The translations under genes and the position numbers were made by a program. Positions 9,601-18,959 of a stretch of 64,000 nt of DNA are shown one piece after another (within the stretch, counting starts at the first letter, position 1; every line of letters starts with the position of its first letter). The notes under the pieces are model-generated. The model saw nothing but the letters and a program-made list of their open reading frames with translations, made no database searches and had not been told where the DNA came from. Source of the DNA: UBA2040 sp041674745 (GTDB lineage Bacteria > Bacteroidota > Bacteroidia > Flavobacteriales_D > Crocinitomicaceae); contig JBAYVD010000001.1 in the NCBI GenBank assembly GCA_041674745.1, forward strand, positions 372,001 through 436,000, in the 5' to 3' direction.

Positions 9601-11283
9601 TTAAAATGGAGCCGGAACTTCTATTTCGATCCATTCTTTCGTTATCGGATGAATGAATTCCAACCGCTCGGCATGCAAGAACAGTCGGTCGTCTTTTTTT
9701 CCGTACAAATCATCGCCAACAATAGGGGTGTTTAATCCTTGCGGATGCGCTGCATGCACGCGTAATTGGTGTGTACGTCCTGTGATGGGGAAAAATTGAA
9801 TTTTCGTTCGTCCGTTTTTTCGTTCTAGGACTTTCCAATGGGTACGGGAGCTTTTTCCATGTTCAAAGCAAACCATTTGCCGCGGACGATCATCAATATC
9901 CAAGCGCAAAGGCAAGTTGATGTGACCTTCGTTTTCTTCAATGATTCCTTCCAAAAGCGCCACGTATCGTTTTTTCATGCTTCGTTTGATGAATAAACTT
10001 TGCAAAGTTTTATGAACTTCTTTGGTTTTGGCCAAGAGCAGCAATCCAGAGGTTGACATGTCCAAGCGATGTACAATCATGGGACCGGTTGCGTCTGGAT
10101 ATTTTTCTTTCATGCGCGTTTGGACTGAATCCGTCAAATGAACGCCAGGCACGGATAAAAACTCTTGCGGTTTATTGACGACAATTAAAAACCCATCTTC
10201 ATAAACTGTTTCAATCACTTTTCCGTAGGAAGGATTCGTCAGCAAAGGGTTTTCATCGACAGTCAAACCTTGCAGCATATGGCCCAAAATCGGTTCACAT
10301 TTTCCTTTGCAGGCGGGATAGAAATTTTTGTGTTGACGAATTTCCGAACTCGGCGATTGTCCCCACCAAAATTCCGCCAAAGCGATGGGTTCAAAGTTAT
10401 TTTGGTACGCGTAATGCAACAATTTAGGCGCCGCACATTCACCCGAACCCGCTGGTGGAAAAAGCGGATCGAGAAACGAAAAAATATCCAGCAAGGATTT
10501 GGTTTCCCCTTTTTTATTCAGAAAAGAGTAAGCGTTAAAAATTTTCTTTTGCAAGGCTGCCGAACGTTTTCCTCGTTTTTCTTTCAAGACGAGCACCTTG
10601 TTTTCCTCTACAATTAGTTCCTCTTTTGCGGCTTGAATTCTAATTTTCCAATCCTTGGTTTTGTCTTTTAATTTGAAATGATCTTGACTGCTTTCTTGGT
10701 TCAGTCGTTCATTTAATTGCTTGAATTCTTGGGGAGAAAGATTCGTTGAAGCATCGGTTCGTTGCTGTTTGCGATTTTTCTTGTTCTCAGAATTTAGTTT
10801 TTTGAAAGCCGTCAAATCTTCTGCCGCTTCCAACTCAATGGCGGAGAATTGTTTTCGTTTGTCCAAAAGTGCTTCGTTGGTCAATGCAACTTCCAATTGA
10901 CGATTGAGTTCATTCACCTCTTGCTCTTCGATTTTGTAAAAACCGTCTTTTGGCAAAATATCAAACACCGGTGGAACGAATTTTGGCCAGTGATTGCTAT
11001 CGGCTATTTTTCCTGAAAAGGCGGCTAAAAATCCCACTTCGCCAGCAGAATTTTTCACCACCAAAACGCCGAACATTTTCCCAATGGCTTCCGGGTCGTT
11101 TCCATCCGGTTGACCAAAATTGTGTACCCAATCCGTTTGGGTCATCAAATGATGTTGCAATTCATCCACCGCGAATTTAGCCAAAGGATGAGGTTCATAA
11201 TAAAACGGAAACGTAAATTTTTCAGGCAAAGCAAATCCTTCGATGGGAGTTGAAAAGGGGGTGAAGCAATTTTTTGACGTCAA
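9601..11283 (-). CDS. RluA-family pseudouridine synthase with long N-terminal extension
   Basis: Isomerises uridine to pseudouridine in rRNA or tRNA. The C-terminal part (about 340-560) carries the catalytic block HRLDMSTSGLLLLAKT, with the active-site Asp near 406, and the RTHQLRVHA motif near 505, both typical of the RluA family. The first 340 residues are not part of the usual enzyme: a segment with VLVVKNSAGEVGFLAAFSG, a highly charged coiled-coil stretch (about 125-240) and a region with cysteines (SGECAAPKLL, PACKGKCEPILGHM). The total of 560 residues is about twice a plain RluA. The target RNA cannot be deduced. The gene converges with the propeller gene, with 5 bases between the stops. 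Confidence 0.85.
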   Translation of the reverse strand: MTSKNCFTPFSTPIEGFALPEKFTFPFYYEPHPLAKFAVDELQHHLMTQTDWVHNFGQPDGNDPEAIGKMFGVLVVKNSAGEVGFLAAFSGKIADSNHWPKFVPPVFDILPKDGFYKIEEQEVNELNRQLEVALTNEALLDKRKQFSAIELEAAEDLTAFKKLNSENKKNRKQQRTDASTNLSPQEFKQLNERLNQESSQDHFKLKDKTKDWKIRIQAAKEELIVEENKVLVLKEKRGKRSAALQKKIFNAYSFLNKKGETKSLLDIFSFLDPLFPPAGSGECAAPKLLHYAYQNNFEPIALAEFWWGQSPSSEIRQHKNFYPACKGKCEPILGHMLQGLTVDENPLLTNPSYGKVIETVYEDGFLIVVNKPQEFLSVPGVHLTDSVQTRMKEKYPDATGPMIVHRLDMSTSGLLLLAKTKEVHKTLQSLFIKRSMKKRYVALLEGIIEENEGHINLPLRLDIDDRPRQMVCFEHGKSSRTHWKVLERKNGRTKIQFFPITGRTHQLRVHAAHPQGLNTPIVGDDLYGKKDDRLFLHAERLEFIHPITKEWIEIEVPAPF

Positions 11284-11512
11284 ACGATTGATTTTAGGAC
11301 AAAGGTAATTCTACTGATTGAACTTTTATACTATAAAACTGCCTTACGGCTTATAAAAAGAATATTCCGAATTGAATAAATTGCAAAGGCTACAAAAAAT
11401 GCAGTTTGAAAGGATAAATCGGTAAAAACGAATTCCCTGCAAAAGTCCAGGCGAAATTAGATTGAAGTAAATTTTTTTAGTACAAGAAAATCAAATGATT
11501 TACCTTAGGATC

Positions 11513-12184
11513 ATGAAAAAACACCTCTATTCATTTTTTGTCCTATTTTCTGTTTTCAGAATGGAATTGGGAGTCGCCCAAGAACCAACACGAGACAAGT
11601 TTTTTTTCAACGAATTTTATTTCAACGCCAATGTTTGTTTTCCTCAATACAAAAACAACTTTTGGGGCGGTGGTGCTGGATTGGGAATTGCCCACGTTGC
11701 CTTCAAAGAAACGGATGAAAATTTTATTTTTGGAATGGAGATCAACAGTTTTTCAACGTAATCACCGACCTTCTCCGAAGATAAATATGCAAATTACAAA
11801 AATGTGAAAGCGGGTGTTTTAGCCATTGATTTGCCGTTTAGTTACCGCCGCAACTTTGGCCAATCCATGCGTTTTTATTGTCAAATCGGATTTTCTATTG
11901 ATTTAAATTTGGTTGCGGGTGGTTCGGGGCTCGTTTCAAGTTACGGCCCCTCTTCGCAATCGCCTACCCTCAAAGTTCAACCAACAAATTCAATTCCTTT
12001 GCAAACCAAAACCTCGTTCACACCAAGGGCAGGTGTAGGTTATAAAACCATCGTCAAAAAAAGAAATTTTGCCATTCAAATGGATTATTTGTACAATTTG
12101 TCTCCAGTTATTGTTGGAGGTATTGAAGGAAAATTTCAAAGCCACTATTTACGACTCAATTTATGCATGAGTTCGAAGAATTGA
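11513..12184 (+). pseudogene. Outer membrane beta-barrel-like gene interrupted by an in-frame TAA
   Basis: From ATG 11513 the frame encodes a signal peptide (MKKHLYSFFVLFSVF... to GVAQ) and a beta-rich sequence, then meets TAA at 11759-11761. The same frame continues without a gap through SPTFSEDKYANYKN and on to the stop at 12182-12184, with clear outer-membrane-barrel character (alternating hydrophobics, YRRNFG, PRAGVGYKT, final YLRLNLCMSSKN). The interruption is thus a single nonsense codon in a protein of about 223 residues, not a frameshift. It could be a recent pseudogene, a sequencing error or, less likely, readthrough. A downstream GTG at 11804 could restart translation, but the product would lack a signal peptide. 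Confidence 0.7.
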
Positions 12185-12311
12185 ACCTTTGGTTTTCAGG
12201 ATATCACAGAATGCAAACTTGTTCTTGATTTCTAGGTAAGGAAAACTCACAAGATTCTACAAATTCCGATTCTTAATTTATTTTATCCGAATGCATTAAT
12301 TCGTAATTCCC

Positions 12312-12319
12312 TATCTTTG
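12312..12319 (+). promoter_or_regulatory. Putative -7 element of era
   Basis: TATCTTTG matches the TAnnTTTG -7 consensus of Bacteroidota and lies 17 bases before the era start codon. No convincing TTTG appears at the -33 position. The predicted leader would be very short. Confidence 0.5.
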
Positions 12320-12336
12320 CACCCTGAATAATTAAA

Positions 12337-13212
12337 ATGGCACACAAAGCAGGTTTTGTAAATATTGTAGGAAGTCCAAATGTTGGTAAATCAACCTTGA
12401 TGAACAAGTTGATGGGCGAGAAAATGTCGATCGTGACATCGAAGGCACAAACCACGCGTCACCGAATTTTGGGTATGTTGAACGAAGAGGATTACCAAAT
12501 CGTTTTCTCTGATACGCCTGGCGTAGTAAATTCTGCCTACAAATTGCACGATCACATGATGACGTATGTCAACACTTCCTTGCAAGATGCGGATGTGTTG
12601 TTGTTCATCACAGATATTTACGAAAACGAAATGAATCACGCAGAGACCTTGGAAAAGATCTCAAAAATGAAAGTTCCGGTTATCGTTTTGGTGAACAAAA
12701 TGGATTTGGGCGACCAAGAAAAAGTAGGAGAAAGATTGGCCTATTGGAGCGAAAAATTGCCCAATGCTACTGTATTTCCTATTTCAGCCTTGCACGGTTT
12801 CAACATGGAAGGAATCATTGAAAAAATTGTTTCCTTGTTGCCTGAAAGTCCAGCTTATTACGACAAAGAAGAATTGTCTGACCGTCCGATGCGCTTTTTT
12901 GTATCCGAAATTATCCGTGAAAAGATTTTCTTGCATACCAAAAAGGAAGTTCCTTACGCTACGCAAGTGGAAGTAGAAGAATACATTGAAGAGCCAGAAA
13001 TCACAAAGATTCGGGCCGTGATCATCGTGGAAAGAGATACGCAAAAAGGTATTATCATTGGAAAAGGTGGCGAAATGCTGAAACGAATTGGTCGTGAGGC
13101 CAGAATCGAAATTCAAAAATTCATCGATCAAAAAGTGTTTTTAGACACCTTTGTGAAAGTGGATAAGGATTGGAGAACGTCTGATTCAAAATTGAAGAAA
13201 TACGGATATTGA
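12337..13212 (+). CDS. era: GTPase Era
   Basis: Essential GTPase that binds the 3' end of 16S rRNA and helps assemble the 30S subunit. The G domain shows GSPNVGKST (G1, about 12-20), the switch region with TTRHRILG, DTPGV (G3, about 61-65) and NKMD (G4, about 121-124). The C-terminal KH domain contains the GKGGEMLKRIG loop near 243-253, which binds RNA. At 291 residues the protein is of normal length. It lies immediately upstream of der in the same orientation, so two ribosome-assembly GTPases stand side by side, separated by a palindromic repeat. Confidence 0.97.
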   Translation: MAHKAGFVNIVGSPNVGKSTLMNKLMGEKMSIVTSKAQTTRHRILGMLNEEDYQIVFSDTPGVVNSAYKLHDHMMTYVNTSLQDADVLLFITDIYENEMNHAETLEKISKMKVPVIVLVNKMDLGDQEKVGERLAYWSEKLPNATVFPISALHGFNMEGIIEKIVSLLPESPAYYDKEELSDRPMRFFVSEIIREKIFLHTKKEVPYATQVEVEEYIEEPEITKIRAVIIVERDTQKGIIIGKGGEMLKRIGREARIEIQKFIDQKVFLDTFVKVDKDWRTSDSKLKKYGY

Positions 13213-13235
13213 AAAGAGTTAGGAGTTACTAGTTA

Positions 13236-13276
13236 CAAGTTGCAAGTTTTTTAAAGAGCCCAAAACTTGCAACTTG
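13236..13276. repeat. Palindromic REP-like repeat between era and der
   Basis: Two perfect 15-base arms, CAAGTTGCAAGTTTT (13236-13250) and AAAACTTGCAACTTG (13262-13276), enclose an 11-base loop. Further degenerate ACTTGCAACTT units extend the arms on both sides. A related fragment with GTTGCAAGTTACAACAAGTT lies at 29468-29487. It resembles a dispersed short palindromic repeat and may fold in the era-der transcript. There is no U-tract, so it is not a standard terminator. Confidence 0.75.
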
Positions 13277-13306
13277 CAACTTACAAACTTGTAACTATTG
13301 AATAAA

Positions 13307-14617
13307 ATGGGAAATGTAGTAGCGATAGTCGGTCGGCCAAATGTTGGGAAATCAACCCTGTTTAACCGATTGACGGAATCAAGAAGAGCTATCGTAAAAG
13401 AAGTAAGTGGCGTTACGCGCGATCGTTTGTATGGACGAGGAGAATGGAACGGAGTTCAATTTTCGGTAATTGATACAGGTGGTTACGTTAACGGATCAGA
13501 AGATATTTTTGAAGGTGAAATCCGCAAACAAGTGGAAATTGCCATCGATGAAGCAAAAGTCATCATTTTTGTAGTGGACGTTATGGCTGGAATCCTCGAT
13601 TTGGATGAGGTCGTTGCCAAAATGTTGCGTAAAAGCAAAAAGAAAGTTTTCATTGTTGCCAATAAAGTGGATAGTGCCGATCGTTTTGGTTTGTCCTCCG
13701 AATTTTACCAATTGGGATTGGGTGATGTATACGATATGTCGGCTACCAATGGAAGTGGAACAGGCGAATTGCTTGACGACATGGTGAAAGATTTCGATCC
13801 GGAGGATACGTCCAGTCGAATCGAAGACGACCTTCCAAAAATTGCCGTGATTGGTAAACCAAATGTTGGAAAATCTTCGTTGGTCAATGCGTTAACAGGT
13901 AAAGAAAGCAATATCGTAACGGATATTTCTGGTACGACAAGAGATACCGTAAATACGCGCTACAATGCTTTCGGATTCGACTTTGTCTTGATTGATACGG
14001 CTGGAATTCGCAAGAAAGCCAAAGTCCATGAAGATATCGAGTACTATTCCGTGCTTCGTTCGATCAATGCCATCGAAAATTCAGATGTGTGTATTTTCAT
14101 GATGGATGCAGAAGAAGGTTTGCAAAAACAAGATTTGCAGATTTTCTATATGGCAGAAAAAAACTCGAAAGGGGTGGTTGTATTGGTGAACAAATGGGAC
14201 AAAGTGGAGAAAGACCACAAAACTATGTTGGCCTATGAAGAGAAGTTGGTAGAGCAATTGGCTCCTTTCAATGACGTGCCAATCATATTTACGTCCGTTG
14301 TAAACAAGCAACGAATCCACAAAGCGCTTGAAAAAGCGATGGAGGTATACCACAACCGTATTCAGAAAATACCTACTTCAGAATTGAATGATGTGATGTT
14401 GGATATCATAACGGCCAACCCACCGCCAGCCTTGAAAGGTAAATATGTGAAAATAAAATTTGTAACACAGTTGCCAACGCATGCTCCAGCTTTTGCTTTC
14501 TTCTGTAATTTACCGCAATACATACCAGATAGTTACAAACGATTTTTGGAAAATAGAATGCGCGAATTGTTCAATTTTCAAGGGGTTCCGATTAAGATTT
14601 TCTTCCGTAGAAAATAA
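13307..14617 (+). CDS. der: GTPase Der (EngA), double G-domain
   Basis: Ribosome-assembly GTPase acting on the 50S subunit, with two consecutive G domains. The first has GRPNVGKST (about 8-16), DTGG and NKVD. The second has GKPNVGKSS (about 180-188), DTAG (near 230) and NKWD (near 297). A KH-like C-terminal domain ends in VPIKIFFRRK. I place the start at ATG 13307 (436 residues), because the upstream in-frame TTG at 13298 would only add Met-Asn-Lys before the conserved MGNVVAIVG. Confidence 0.97.
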   Translation: MGNVVAIVGRPNVGKSTLFNRLTESRRAIVKEVSGVTRDRLYGRGEWNGVQFSVIDTGGYVNGSEDIFEGEIRKQVEIAIDEAKVIIFVVDVMAGILDLDEVVAKMLRKSKKKVFIVANKVDSADRFGLSSEFYQLGLGDVYDMSATNGSGTGELLDDMVKDFDPEDTSSRIEDDLPKIAVIGKPNVGKSSLVNALTGKESNIVTDISGTTRDTVNTRYNAFGFDFVLIDTAGIRKKAKVHEDIEYYSVLRSINAIENSDVCIFMMDAEEGLQKQDLQIFYMAEKNSKGVVVLVNKWDKVEKDHKTMLAYEEKLVEQLAPFNDVPIIFTSVVNKQRIHKALEKAMEVYHNRIQKIPTSELNDVMLDIITANPPPALKGKYVKIKFVTQLPTHAPAFAFFCNLPQYIPDSYKRFLENRMRELFNFQGVPIKIFFRRK

Positions 14618-14677
14618 ATTAATCGCTGTCTTTTTGTTACATTTAAAGTCAATTGAAAAACAAGTGAACGCTGAATT

Positions 14678-15565
14678 TTGAAATACGCCGCCATTGATAT
14701 AGGAACGAATGCCGCCCGTTTGTTAGTTGGAGAATTGACGACGGAAGAAGGAAACACGTTCATCAAAAAAGTGTCGTATACGCGGATTCCACTTCGATTG
14801 GGGGAAGATGTTTTCGGTTCGGGGACCATTTCAAAAAAGAAATCCATCGAATTTGTAAAAACCATTCAAGCTTTCCGATTGATTTCTGAAATTTTTGAGG
14901 TCAAAGAATTACGCGCTTGTGCAACATCGGCCATGCGTGAAGCAAAAAATGGAGAAAAAATAAAAGAGCTCATCCTCAAGGAAACTGGAGTAAATATCGA
15001 AACCATATCGGGTGACGAAGAAGCCGAATTGATTTTTGGAACGTTCGCCTTGTTCCGCTTAGATGTTGCCATTCCTTATGTTGTAATTGACGTGGGTGGA
15101 GGTAGTACAGAAGTCAGTGTTTTTGAAAATGGAACGCGTGTAGCCGCCAAATCTTTTGAAATTGGAACTCTTCGTATTTTAAAAGACAAAATAAAACCAG
15201 ATGCTTGGGTAGAAATGTCCAGTTGGGTGAAAAATAATGTTCAGATGTCGGCGCATCACATTTTGTATGGAACGGGTGGAAACATCAACAAAGCCCACAA
15301 GTTGGTGGGTGGATTCCAAAATGCGCCCATTAGTTTGAAGAAAATTGAAGATTTACGCGATGAACTGGATGTTTTGACCATTACGCAGCGCGTTGAACGA
15401 TATCAATTGAAACCCGATCGAGCGGACGTATTGGTGCCAGCGATGGATATTTTTGCACGCATCATGCGGGATTTAAAATGTCGTCAAATCCTCGTGCCGA
15501 AAATAGGTTTGTCAGATGGAATTATTTACGATTTAGATAGAAAAAACAGAAAACGAAAAGCATGA
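14678..15565 (+). CDS. Ppx/GppA-type exopolyphosphatase family protein
   Basis: Member of the Ppx/GppA phosphatase family (ASKHA fold), which hydrolyses polyphosphate or guanosine pentaphosphate. The N-terminal phosphate loop AAIDIGTNAARLLVG (about 4-18), the ISGDEEAELIFG segment (about 109-120) and the second phosphate loop VIDVGGGSTEVSV (about 138-150) are conserved. At 295 residues it has only the catalytic core and lacks the C-terminal HD-like domain of long Ppx enzymes. The start is TTG 14678, two codons before the conserved block, and no ATG fits. Its stop overlaps the pyrF start (ATGA at 15562), so the two genes are coupled. Confidence 0.88.
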   Translation: MKYAAIDIGTNAARLLVGELTTEEGNTFIKKVSYTRIPLRLGEDVFGSGTISKKKSIEFVKTIQAFRLISEIFEVKELRACATSAMREAKNGEKIKELILKETGVNIETISGDEEAELIFGTFALFRLDVAIPYVVIDVGGGSTEVSVFENGTRVAAKSFEIGTLRILKDKIKPDAWVEMSSWVKNNVQMSAHHILYGTGGNINKAHKLVGGFQNAPISLKKIEDLRDELDVLTITQRVERYQLKPDRADVLVPAMDIFARIMRDLKCRQILVPKIGLSDGIIYDLDRKNRKRKA

Positions 15566-16383
15566 CAAGAGCCGAATTGATTCAGCAAATCAAAGAGAAA
15601 AAATCATTTTTGTGCATCGGTTTAGATACCGATTTGGAGAAAATACCTGCTCAATTTTTGGAGATGGAAGATCCAATTTTCGAATTCAACAAAGCAATTA
15701 TTGACGCTACGAAAGACTATTGTGTAGCCTACAAGCCCAACATCGCTTTTTACGAATGTCACGGCACCAAAGGCTGGGAATCTTTGCGTAAAACCTTGGA
15801 ATACATCCCCCAAAACATTTTTACCATTGCGGATGCCAAAAGAGGTGATATTGGCAATACTTCGTTGTATTACGCCAAAACTTTTTTCGAAAATTTGAAT
15901 TGTGATTCAGTTACCGTGGCGCCGTATATGGGTGAAGACAGCGTGACGCCATTTTTGACTTACCAAAATAAATGGGTGATTTTGTTGGCCTTAACCTCCA
16001 ACAAAGGTGCTTTGGATTTTCAGATGATGGAAGACGCAGCGGGCGAGAAGTTGTTTGAAAAAGTATTGAAAAAATCAGCTACTTGGGGAACTCCAGAAAA
16101 TACCATGTATGTAGTGGGTGCAACCCGAGCAGAAGGCATTGGTGAAGTCCGAAAATTGGTGCCGGATCATTTCTTTTTGGTTCCAGGAGTTGGCGCACAA
16201 GGCGGTTCATTAGAAGACGTAGTGAAATACGGTTGGAACGACGATTGTGGTTTGTTGGTCAATTCATCCCGCGGAATTCTTTATGCGTCAAACGGTGCAG
16301 ATTTTGCTGAAAAAGCGAAAGAAGAGGCGATGAAATTACAAGTAGAAATGAGTATTTTACTTACTCAAAAGAAATTCATTTAA
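15562..16383 (+). CDS. pyrF: Orotidine 5'-phosphate decarboxylase (type 2)
   Basis: Converts orotidine monophosphate to UMP, the last step of pyrimidine synthesis. The protein has the catalytic DAKRGDIGNTS block (near 93-103), an N-terminal FLCIGLDTDLEKIP segment and a phosphate-binding VPGVGAQGGSLEDV (near 209-222). At 273 residues and with this layout it belongs to the longer group 2 (PyrF of Bacteroidota and mycobacteria) and not the short E. coli type. It overlaps the Ppx-like gene by four bases. Confidence 0.96.
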   Translation: MTRAELIQQIKEKKSFLCIGLDTDLEKIPAQFLEMEDPIFEFNKAIIDATKDYCVAYKPNIAFYECHGTKGWESLRKTLEYIPQNIFTIADAKRGDIGNTSLYYAKTFFENLNCDSVTVAPYMGEDSVTPFLTYQNKWVILLALTSNKGALDFQMMEDAAGEKLFEKVLKKSATWGTPENTMYVVGATRAEGIGEVRKLVPDHFFLVPGVGAQGGSLEDVVKYGWNDDCGLLVNSSRGILYASNGADFAEKAKEEAMKLQVEMSILLTQKKFI

Positions 16384-16420
16384 AAGTCGAAGGATACTAA
16401 ATCTTTTATATCTTTAATTC

Positions 16421-18157
16421 GTGACTAAATTATTATTGACATCATTTTTCTTAATCACTTACACTATTGGTTTTAGTCAAACTCCTTTAGTTTTAGATTG
16501 GGCTCATTTAAGTCTTGGTGGTGGATATACTCAAGTGTCAGGTATAGCTGTCGATGCAGTAAATAATATTTATCAATGTGGAGCCTTGAAAAATGAAGGT
16601 CAAATGGACTTTACCAAACCAGTCATTGAAAGTTCAGAAACATTTTCATACATTTCTAAAATAACTTCTGCTGGCGAATTCGTTTGGGGCAAGGCTTTTA
16701 TAGGTTCAAATTTTGGGCAAATAAATTTCAAAAAGATTAAAATTTCAGCCAGTGGAGATATTCTATGTGTTGGCGATTTTCATGGCACTGTAGACTTTGA
16801 CCCTTCGGAAAATAACTATGAATTGATATCGACAAATGGTACCTCAACTTTTGTTCTTAAACTTTCCAAAAACGGCGACTTTATTTGGTGCAAAGTATTT
16901 CAAAGTCTCAACTCTTCGGTATATGGTAATTCCACTGCGTTTAGTTTTGATATTGATTTGCAAGACAAAATTTATGTTTCTGGTAAATTTTCTGGAAAGG
17001 TAGATTTAAATCCAGGACCTGATTCAATGATTTATACAACGTATTATGCGCTACAAACTTATGGTTTTCTCGTGAAGCTAGATATGAATGGAGACTTTGT
17101 GTGGGCAAATGTTTTGGAGAATGGTATTAACAATGAATCTGAATTGTTTGCATTGGCAGTTGATAACAATAATGATGTTATCGTATCAGGTTACTTTTAT
17201 AATACGATTTCTATCACGAGTATTTATTTGGACACCACTTTTTCACCTGTATTGTGGCCCACAAATAATCAATTGATTCTGAAGTATGATCAGAATGGCC
17301 AATGCAAATGCAAATGGGTAAAGCATATAATTGGGGTGAATTGTTATATGAATGAGGTTCTATGTAACTCTACAAACGATATTTTTATTTTGGGAAATTT
17401 TACAAATGGAATAAGTTTTTCACCCTCAACTATTGACGATTTTTTTAAAACCTATCCTGGATCATATTTAAATACTAGCGATGGATTTATTGCAAAGTAT
17501 AATGAAAGTGGACATTTTCAGTGGGCGAATAATTTTGGAGGAATTGGGAGCGATGGCAATCCAGTGGCAACTTTTGACGATGCTGAAAATATTTTGGTTG
17601 GTGCTTTTGTTAATGGCGTTTTGGCTGATTCAATTTATTACGATTCGATATTTTTAGGCGATTCATTTTCGGATAGATTAATTTTTGAGGTAAATACTAA
17701 TGGAGAATTAGTTAGATCAGTTAAAATGGATGGAGGTAACCTAAGGTTTAATGATATTGAAATAGATAAGAACCACAATTTAATTATGGCTGGCTTTTGC
17801 AATAATCAAGAAGAATACCCAGTTGATTTTGATCCTAATCCGAATTTGTCATATTTTATTCCCAAATATGGTTCTGGGGCCTATGTTCTCAAGTTTGGTT
17901 ACTCACTAAAGCCTCATACAAGTTCAAAGGGTTTAATTTTTCCCAATCCTTCTGCGAAAGAATTGACGATTCATGTAGGCACAACAACCGATTCAGCAAA
18001 AGCGCAATTTTTTGATTTTTCTGGAAGAATGGTGAAAGAAATAAATCTAACCCAAGAAAATACGATTGTGGATGTGTCATCTCTTGCGGCAGGAATGCAC
18101 GTTGTCCGCCTATTCTTAAACAATGAAACGATTCAAGAAAAATTCCTGAAATATTAG
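16421..18157 (+). CDS. T9SS-exported repeat/propeller protein
   Basis: A 578-residue secreted protein starting at GTG 16421, which gives a clean signal peptide (MTKLLLTSFF to GFSQ). The body consists of SBBP-like blades with repeated patterns such as NGDFIWCK, NGDFVWAN and GHFQWAN, and aspartate-rich turns (VDFDPS, VDLNPGPD, VDFDPNPN). A type IX C-terminal sorting domain starts near residue 505 (IFPNPSAKELTIHV) and ends EKFLKY. No enzymatic motif is visible. It is probably surface-anchored or released, and the function is unknown. Confidence 0.82.
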   Translation: MTKLLLTSFFLITYTIGFSQTPLVLDWAHLSLGGGYTQVSGIAVDAVNNIYQCGALKNEGQMDFTKPVIESSETFSYISKITSAGEFVWGKAFIGSNFGQINFKKIKISASGDILCVGDFHGTVDFDPSENNYELISTNGTSTFVLKLSKNGDFIWCKVFQSLNSSVYGNSTAFSFDIDLQDKIYVSGKFSGKVDLNPGPDSMIYTTYYALQTYGFLVKLDMNGDFVWANVLENGINNESELFALAVDNNNDVIVSGYFYNTISITSIYLDTTFSPVLWPTNNQLILKYDQNGQCKCKWVKHIIGVNCYMNEVLCNSTNDIFILGNFTNGISFSPSTIDDFFKTYPGSYLNTSDGFIAKYNESGHFQWANNFGGIGSDGNPVATFDDAENILVGAFVNGVLADSIYYDSIFLGDSFSDRLIFEVNTNGELVRSVKMDGGNLRFNDIEIDKNHNLIMAGFCNNQEEYPVDFDPNPNLSYFIPKYGSGAYVLKFGYSLKPHTSSKGLIFPNPSAKELTIHVGTTTDSAKAQFFDFSGRMVKEINLTQENTIVDVSSLAAGMHVVRLFLNNETIQEKFLKY

Positions 18158-18178
18158 TGGGACTAAAATCGAACTGTT

Positions 18179-18586
18179 TTAAAATTGACTTTCCTGTTTT
18201 TTTGAATTTAATTTCAACTCGTATTGATAATTGATGTACTCCGACGATTTTTTAGAAAAGGCTATAATTGCAGAGTAGGTCATTAGGATCCAATGAGGCA
18301 ATGAAGTTAAATATCCAATTATTCTATCGGTGGTTATTTTCTCTGATCTTTCTGTAGTAAACCAAATATAAAAATAGAGTATGAAATAGCTTATCGAAAA
18401 AATTAGTAGCAAGATTCTTGCCCAATCTTTGGCTTTCCGAATTTGCAGTAAGAACCAACAATAAATAAAAAATGCGATTAATACATAAAAATAGTAGTTG
18501 AAGGAGTAGGGATGATATTTGGCAAAAATAATTCCATGAAACGCCTTTATTTCGGTTACTATTATCTGGATAAGAAAACTAATCAA
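18179..18586 (-). CDS. Small integral membrane protein, unknown
   Basis: A 135-residue protein with about four hydrophobic segments (start region, about 25-46, 56-75 and 90-108) and a charged C-terminal tail. I recognise no family. It converges with the T9SS gene at 16421, with 21 bases between the stops. Confidence 0.55.
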   Translation of the reverse strand: MISFLIQIIVTEIKAFHGIIFAKYHPYSFNYYFYVLIAFFIYCWFLLQIRKAKDWARILLLIFSISYFILYFYIWFTTERSEKITTDRIIGYLTSLPHWILMTYSAIIAFSKKSSEYINYQYELKLNSKKQESQF

Positions 18587-18664
18587 CTATAGCCAAAATG
18601 CTCTATTGAATGTGTTTGGTTTTTCCATTGAGAAAAGGATGCGTTGATCAGTTATGTTTTTAAC

Positions 18665-18694
18665 AAAAAAAGCCTAACGAAAAAATCGTTAGGC
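18665..18694 (-). terminator. Rho-independent terminator after the 18724 gene
   Basis: A 9-base-pair stem GCCTAACGA/TCGTTAGGC (18672-18680, 18686-18694) with a 5-base loop is followed on the minus strand by seven U (A-run 18665-18671). It lies just downstream of the minus-strand gene ending at 18724. Confidence 0.8.
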
Positions 18695-18723
18695 AATACT
18701 ATATGGTTGAAAAAGCACTGAAA

Positions 18724-18891
18724 TTATGCTTTCGCCTCTTCTTCTTCGTCTTCAAAAATTCTTTTTGGTTGCAACTGTTGAAAGACACCCAAAGTAATCC
18801 AATAAGGAAGAATAAAACCCATTAAGAAAAAAAGCATCCAAAATGCCATTCCACCAATAAAAAGAAACAATGCTAATCCGAAAAAACTCAT
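18724..18891 (-). CDS. Small membrane protein, unknown
   Basis: About 55 residues from the preferred start MSFFGLALFLF. A longer frame to 18954 would run into the divergent fumC promoter region. Two hydrophobic segments are followed by an acidic tail (FEDEEEEAKA). A TAnnTTTG-type element (TAATTTTG on the minus strand) lies just upstream of the chosen start. The family is not recognised. It is divergent from fumC. Confidence 0.55.
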   Translation of the reverse strand: MSFFGLALFLFIGGMAFWMLFFLMGFILPYWITLGVFQQLQPKRIFEDEEEEAKA

Positions 18892-18959
18892 GAGATGTAT
18901 TATTTTTGTATCAAAATTACGAGGTAAAATTAAGTAAATAATTCTCACAAACAAACAAA

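Noticed and set aside
11804..12184. Separate gene starting at GTG 11804
   Set aside because: It is in the same frame as the upstream signal-peptide ORF and continues the same barrel protein after one stop codon, so it is more likely the 3' part of a broken gene.
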